From Bacillota bacterium (GTDB taxonomy: Bacteria > Bacillota > Clostridia > DSM-8532): a stretch of 7,860 nucleotides of DNA. The notes beneath the pieces were generated by a model. The model was not told where the DNA came from. It saw only the letters and a program-made list of their open reading frames with translations, and ran no database searches. This document shows positions 6,582-7,860 of the stretch, piece after piece. The position numbers were made by a program, and so were the translations under genes. The stretch covers positions 1 through 7,860 of the forward strand of contig JAEWSN010000243.1 of NCBI GenBank assembly GCA_023459915.1, written 5' to 3'. Each line of letters starts with the position of its first letter. Positions within the stretch are counted from its first letter, which is position 1.

Positions 6582-6666
6582 GCGGGCACATGCGCGGTCG
6601 GCTCATGTACGCGACCGGATCAGGTACACTGCCGGTTCACATGCGCGGTCGGTTCACACAGGCGCA
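6582..6666. repeat. 17-bp degenerate tandem repeat array, 5 copies
   Basis: Five contiguous 17-bp units start at 6582, 6599, 6616, 6633 and 6650. Taking the fourth (CGGTTCACATGCGCGGT) as reference, the others match it in about 13, 11, 10 and 12 of 17 positions. The second and third copies resemble each other in 12 of 17. The strongest direct repeat is the 15-mer CACATGCGCGGTCGG at 6587-6601 and 6638-6652, exactly three periods apart. The array lies 48 nt upstream of the deacetylase start and is unrelated in sequence to the 21-bp array. It may be a set of regulator sites or a structured leader. Confidence 0.65.
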
Positions 6667-6714
6667 TGGCATTCGCAGGCTACTGCCCGCGGAATGACCG
6701 GGGAGGAGACTTCC

Positions 6715-7542
6715 ATGCAGATTCGGCTCGATCGGTTCCCGGGCGGCGCCCACAAGGCGCTCACCTTCAGCTATGATGACGGGGTGGGACAGGACCGCCG
6801 ACTGGTGGCATTGTTCAACCAGCATGGTCTCAAAGGCACGTTCAACCTCAACTACGGCATGATGCACGGGGGTGGCGGCTGGAAGCGCGGCGACGTGGCC
6901 ATCGAACGCCTGCAGGCCGTTGAAATCGCGGCGCTGTATGCGGGCCATGAGGTGGCGGCCCACGGGTTGACCCATCCGCATCTGGAACAGCTGCCACAGC
7001 CGGTGATGCGTCAGGAGTTGATTGCGGATCGCCTGGGGCTGGAATCGCTGGTGAAATACCCCGTGCGTGGGTTTGCCTACCCCTTTGGCACGTATTCTCC
7101 GGCTGTTCTGGACATGCTGGCGGCCTGCGGGTTTGCCTATGCCAGAACGGTGGGGGCCACGCATCGGTTCGCCCTGCCGGAAAAACCGCTGGAATGGGAC
7201 AGCACCTGCCATCACGGCCAGCGGCTCATGGAAAACGCGGAAAACTTCCTGAACCGCAACGCGGCCGGAGATCCTGCCCTGTTCTATGTGTGGGGCCACA
7301 GCTATGAGTTCGATGTGGACAACAACTGGGCGCTCATCGAAGCCTTTTGTGACAGGATGGCAGGCCGACCCGACATCTGGTACGCCACGAACATCGAGGT
7401 GCTGAATTACCGGCAGGCGGTTGCCTCCCTTCAATACAGCGTCGACGGCAGCATCCTTGCCAATCCGTCCGCGCAGGACGTCTGGGTGTCCGTGGAGGGG
7501 GAAGCGGTCCGCATTGCCGGCGGAGAGACCAAGAGGCTGTAA
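6715..7542 (+). CDS. Polysaccharide deacetylase, CE4/NodB type, no signal peptide
   Basis: This 275-aa protein has the NodB homology motifs of metal-dependent carbohydrate esterase family 4, which removes acetyl groups from N- or O-acetylated sugars. D21-D22 in FSYDDG give the catalytic base and a metal ligand, and H83 and H87 in HGLTH are the other metal ligands. RGFAYPFG (118-125) is the motif-3 segment and WGHSYEF (193-199) supplies a late conserved His. After the domain, about 40 residues (from 236) look like a small beta-rich tail. There is no signal peptide or membrane segment, so it should be cytoplasmic, which is less common for CE4 enzymes. ATG 6715 follows GGGGAGGAG by about 7 nt; an ATG at 6694 lies upstream of that site. 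It is divergent from the GH39 gene, and its stop overlaps the next ATG (TAATG). The substrate is unknown. Confidence 0.85.
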   Translation: MQIRLDRFPGGAHKALTFSYDDGVGQDRRLVALFNQHGLKGTFNLNYGMMHGGGGWKRGDVAIERLQAVEIAALYAGHEVAAHGLTHPHLEQLPQPVMRQELIADRLGLESLVKYPVRGFAYPFGTYSPAVLDMLAACGFAYARTVGATHRFALPEKPLEWDSTCHHGQRLMENAENFLNRNAAGDPALFYVWGHSYEFDVDNNWALIEAFCDRMAGRPDIWYATNIEVLNYRQAVASLQYSVDGSILANPSAQDVWVSVEGEAVRIAGGETKRL

Positions 7543-7601
7543 TGGAAGCGTTGGTTCATATTGTCCTGTTTGTTCTGGGCGCCGCGCTGATCATCAAGGG
7601 G
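7542..7601 (+). pseudogene. N-terminal remnant of a Na+/Ca2+ antiporter-like gene
   Basis: An ATG overlapping the deacetylase stop (TAATG) begins a hydrophobic sequence, MEALVHIVLFVLGAALIIKG. It resembles the first transmembrane helix of CaCA-family Na+/Ca2+ antiporters (YrbG type), which usually continue KGGDW or KGADW into a conserved alpha repeat. Here the similarity stops after codon 20. The frame continues with unrelated polar residues (RGCYEEQ...) into AT-rich DNA that encodes another protein in a different frame. I read it as a gene cut off by an insertion or rearrangement at about 7601. The family assignment rests on only 20 residues, from memory. A genuine small membrane peptide is an alternative. 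Confidence 0.45.
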
Positions 7602-7611
7602 AGGGGATGTT

Positions 7612-7860
7612 ATGAAGAACAAATTCGTTTCAGCTATTACAATATTTTCTTTGACTATTCTTTTTTTGTTCTCATTTCATACATCCTCATTTGCATTGAT
7701 GGATGTATCCATTCCTGCAGAGGTAATGGTAGCAGCGAAAGCAAATCTTGCGAAAGCAATCAACCAGATGAGCAAGAGGTATGTAGATTATGGTTTTTCG
7801 CGAGAGAAAGACGTAGCGCAACTTGAAGTTGGTAATGGTATTCAGTTGTATTATATCGAT
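7612..7860 (+). CDS. Secreted hypothetical protein, 3' end outside the window
   Basis: An open frame of 83 codons runs to the window edge without a stop. It begins MKNKF, followed by a hydrophobic core (about residues 8-21) and an SSFA cleavage site near residue 28, which is a clear Sec signal peptide. The mature part contains AEVMVAAKANLAKAINQM and YGFSREKDVAQLEVGNGIQLYYID. It vaguely recalls uncharacterised exported proteins of Bacillota that carry a GFxxExD...LGxGxxVYxI pattern; I know no function for them. GGGGAGGGG at 7598-7606 gives a good ribosome binding site 5 nt before ATG 7612. The codons are rich in A and T, unlike every other gene here, which suggests acquisition from elsewhere. 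A longer frame from 7542 overlaps it but is the broken antiporter remnant. Confidence 0.75.
   Translation, partial: MKNKFVSAITIFSLTILFLFSFHTSSFALMDVSIPAEVMVAAKANLAKAINQMSKRYVDYGFSREKDVAQLEVGNGIQLYYID

Noticed and set aside
5609..6589. - strand frame through the 21-bp array encoding an ASLPHRQ heptad repeat
   Set aside because: The repeat unit has no stop in several frames because 21 is a multiple of 3. The rest of the frame overlaps the GH39 gene out of frame and has no family features.
6347..6666. CRISPR array
   Set aside because: The units are contiguous with no unique spacers, and there are no cas genes.
7542..7826. 94-aa membrane protein as a genuine gene
   Set aside because: Only the first 20 residues look like a membrane segment. 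The remainder is an out-of-frame reading of the AT-rich secreted-protein gene, which has its own start and signal peptide.

Overview
The window is bacterial DNA of about 60% G+C. It has tightly packed genes and strong Shine-Dalgarno sites of the GGGAGG or GGAGG type, and it probably comes from an anaerobic Bacillota (Clostridia-like) genome or metagenome bin. That assignment is an inference from gene content and ribosome binding sites; no rRNA or other taxonomic marker is present.

Region 1 (1-4543, + strand) is a tryptophan biosynthesis operon in the unusual order trpB-trpA-trpD-trpC-trpF. Together the five genes convert anthranilate to tryptophan. TrpD attaches phosphoribose, TrpF isomerises, TrpC closes the indole ring, and TrpA and TrpB form tryptophan synthase. 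Genes overlap (trpB/trpA by 8 nt, trpC/trpF by ATGA) or are 4-22 nt apart, so they are probably co-transcribed and translationally coupled. Anthranilate synthase (trpE/trpG) is not in the window and may lie upstream. TrpB looks ordinary. TrpD, TrpC and TrpF all carry non-textbook versions of their active-site motifs, and TrpA has Glu where the catalytic Asp60 normally sits. This suggests a coherent variant lineage of the pathway. A perfect 13-bp inverted repeat lies just upstream of trpB.

Region 2 (4544-4628) is a short convergent gap with an 8-bp GC-rich motif present three times, twice direct and once inverted. It could form terminator-like hairpins for both flanking genes.

Region 3 (4629-7542) is a divergent pair. 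On the - strand is a family GH39 glycoside hydrolase, and on the + strand a CE4/NodB-type polysaccharide deacetylase. Neither has a visible signal peptide, which suggests intracellular processing of an imported, probably acetylated, glycan. The 388-bp space between them holds two unrelated tandem repeat arrays, 21-bp and 17-bp. Each lies between a candidate promoter and the start codon of the gene it precedes, so each gene probably has repeats in its 5' leader.

Region 4 (7542-7860) starts with about 20 codons resembling the N-terminus of a Na+/Ca2+ antiporter (CaCA family). The resemblance then stops abruptly and AT-rich DNA (about 23% G+C over 7621-7680) begins. This DNA carries a new gene with its own ribosome binding site and a clear signal peptide, which runs off the window. 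The junction looks like an insertion or rearrangement that broke the antiporter gene, or else an assembly join.
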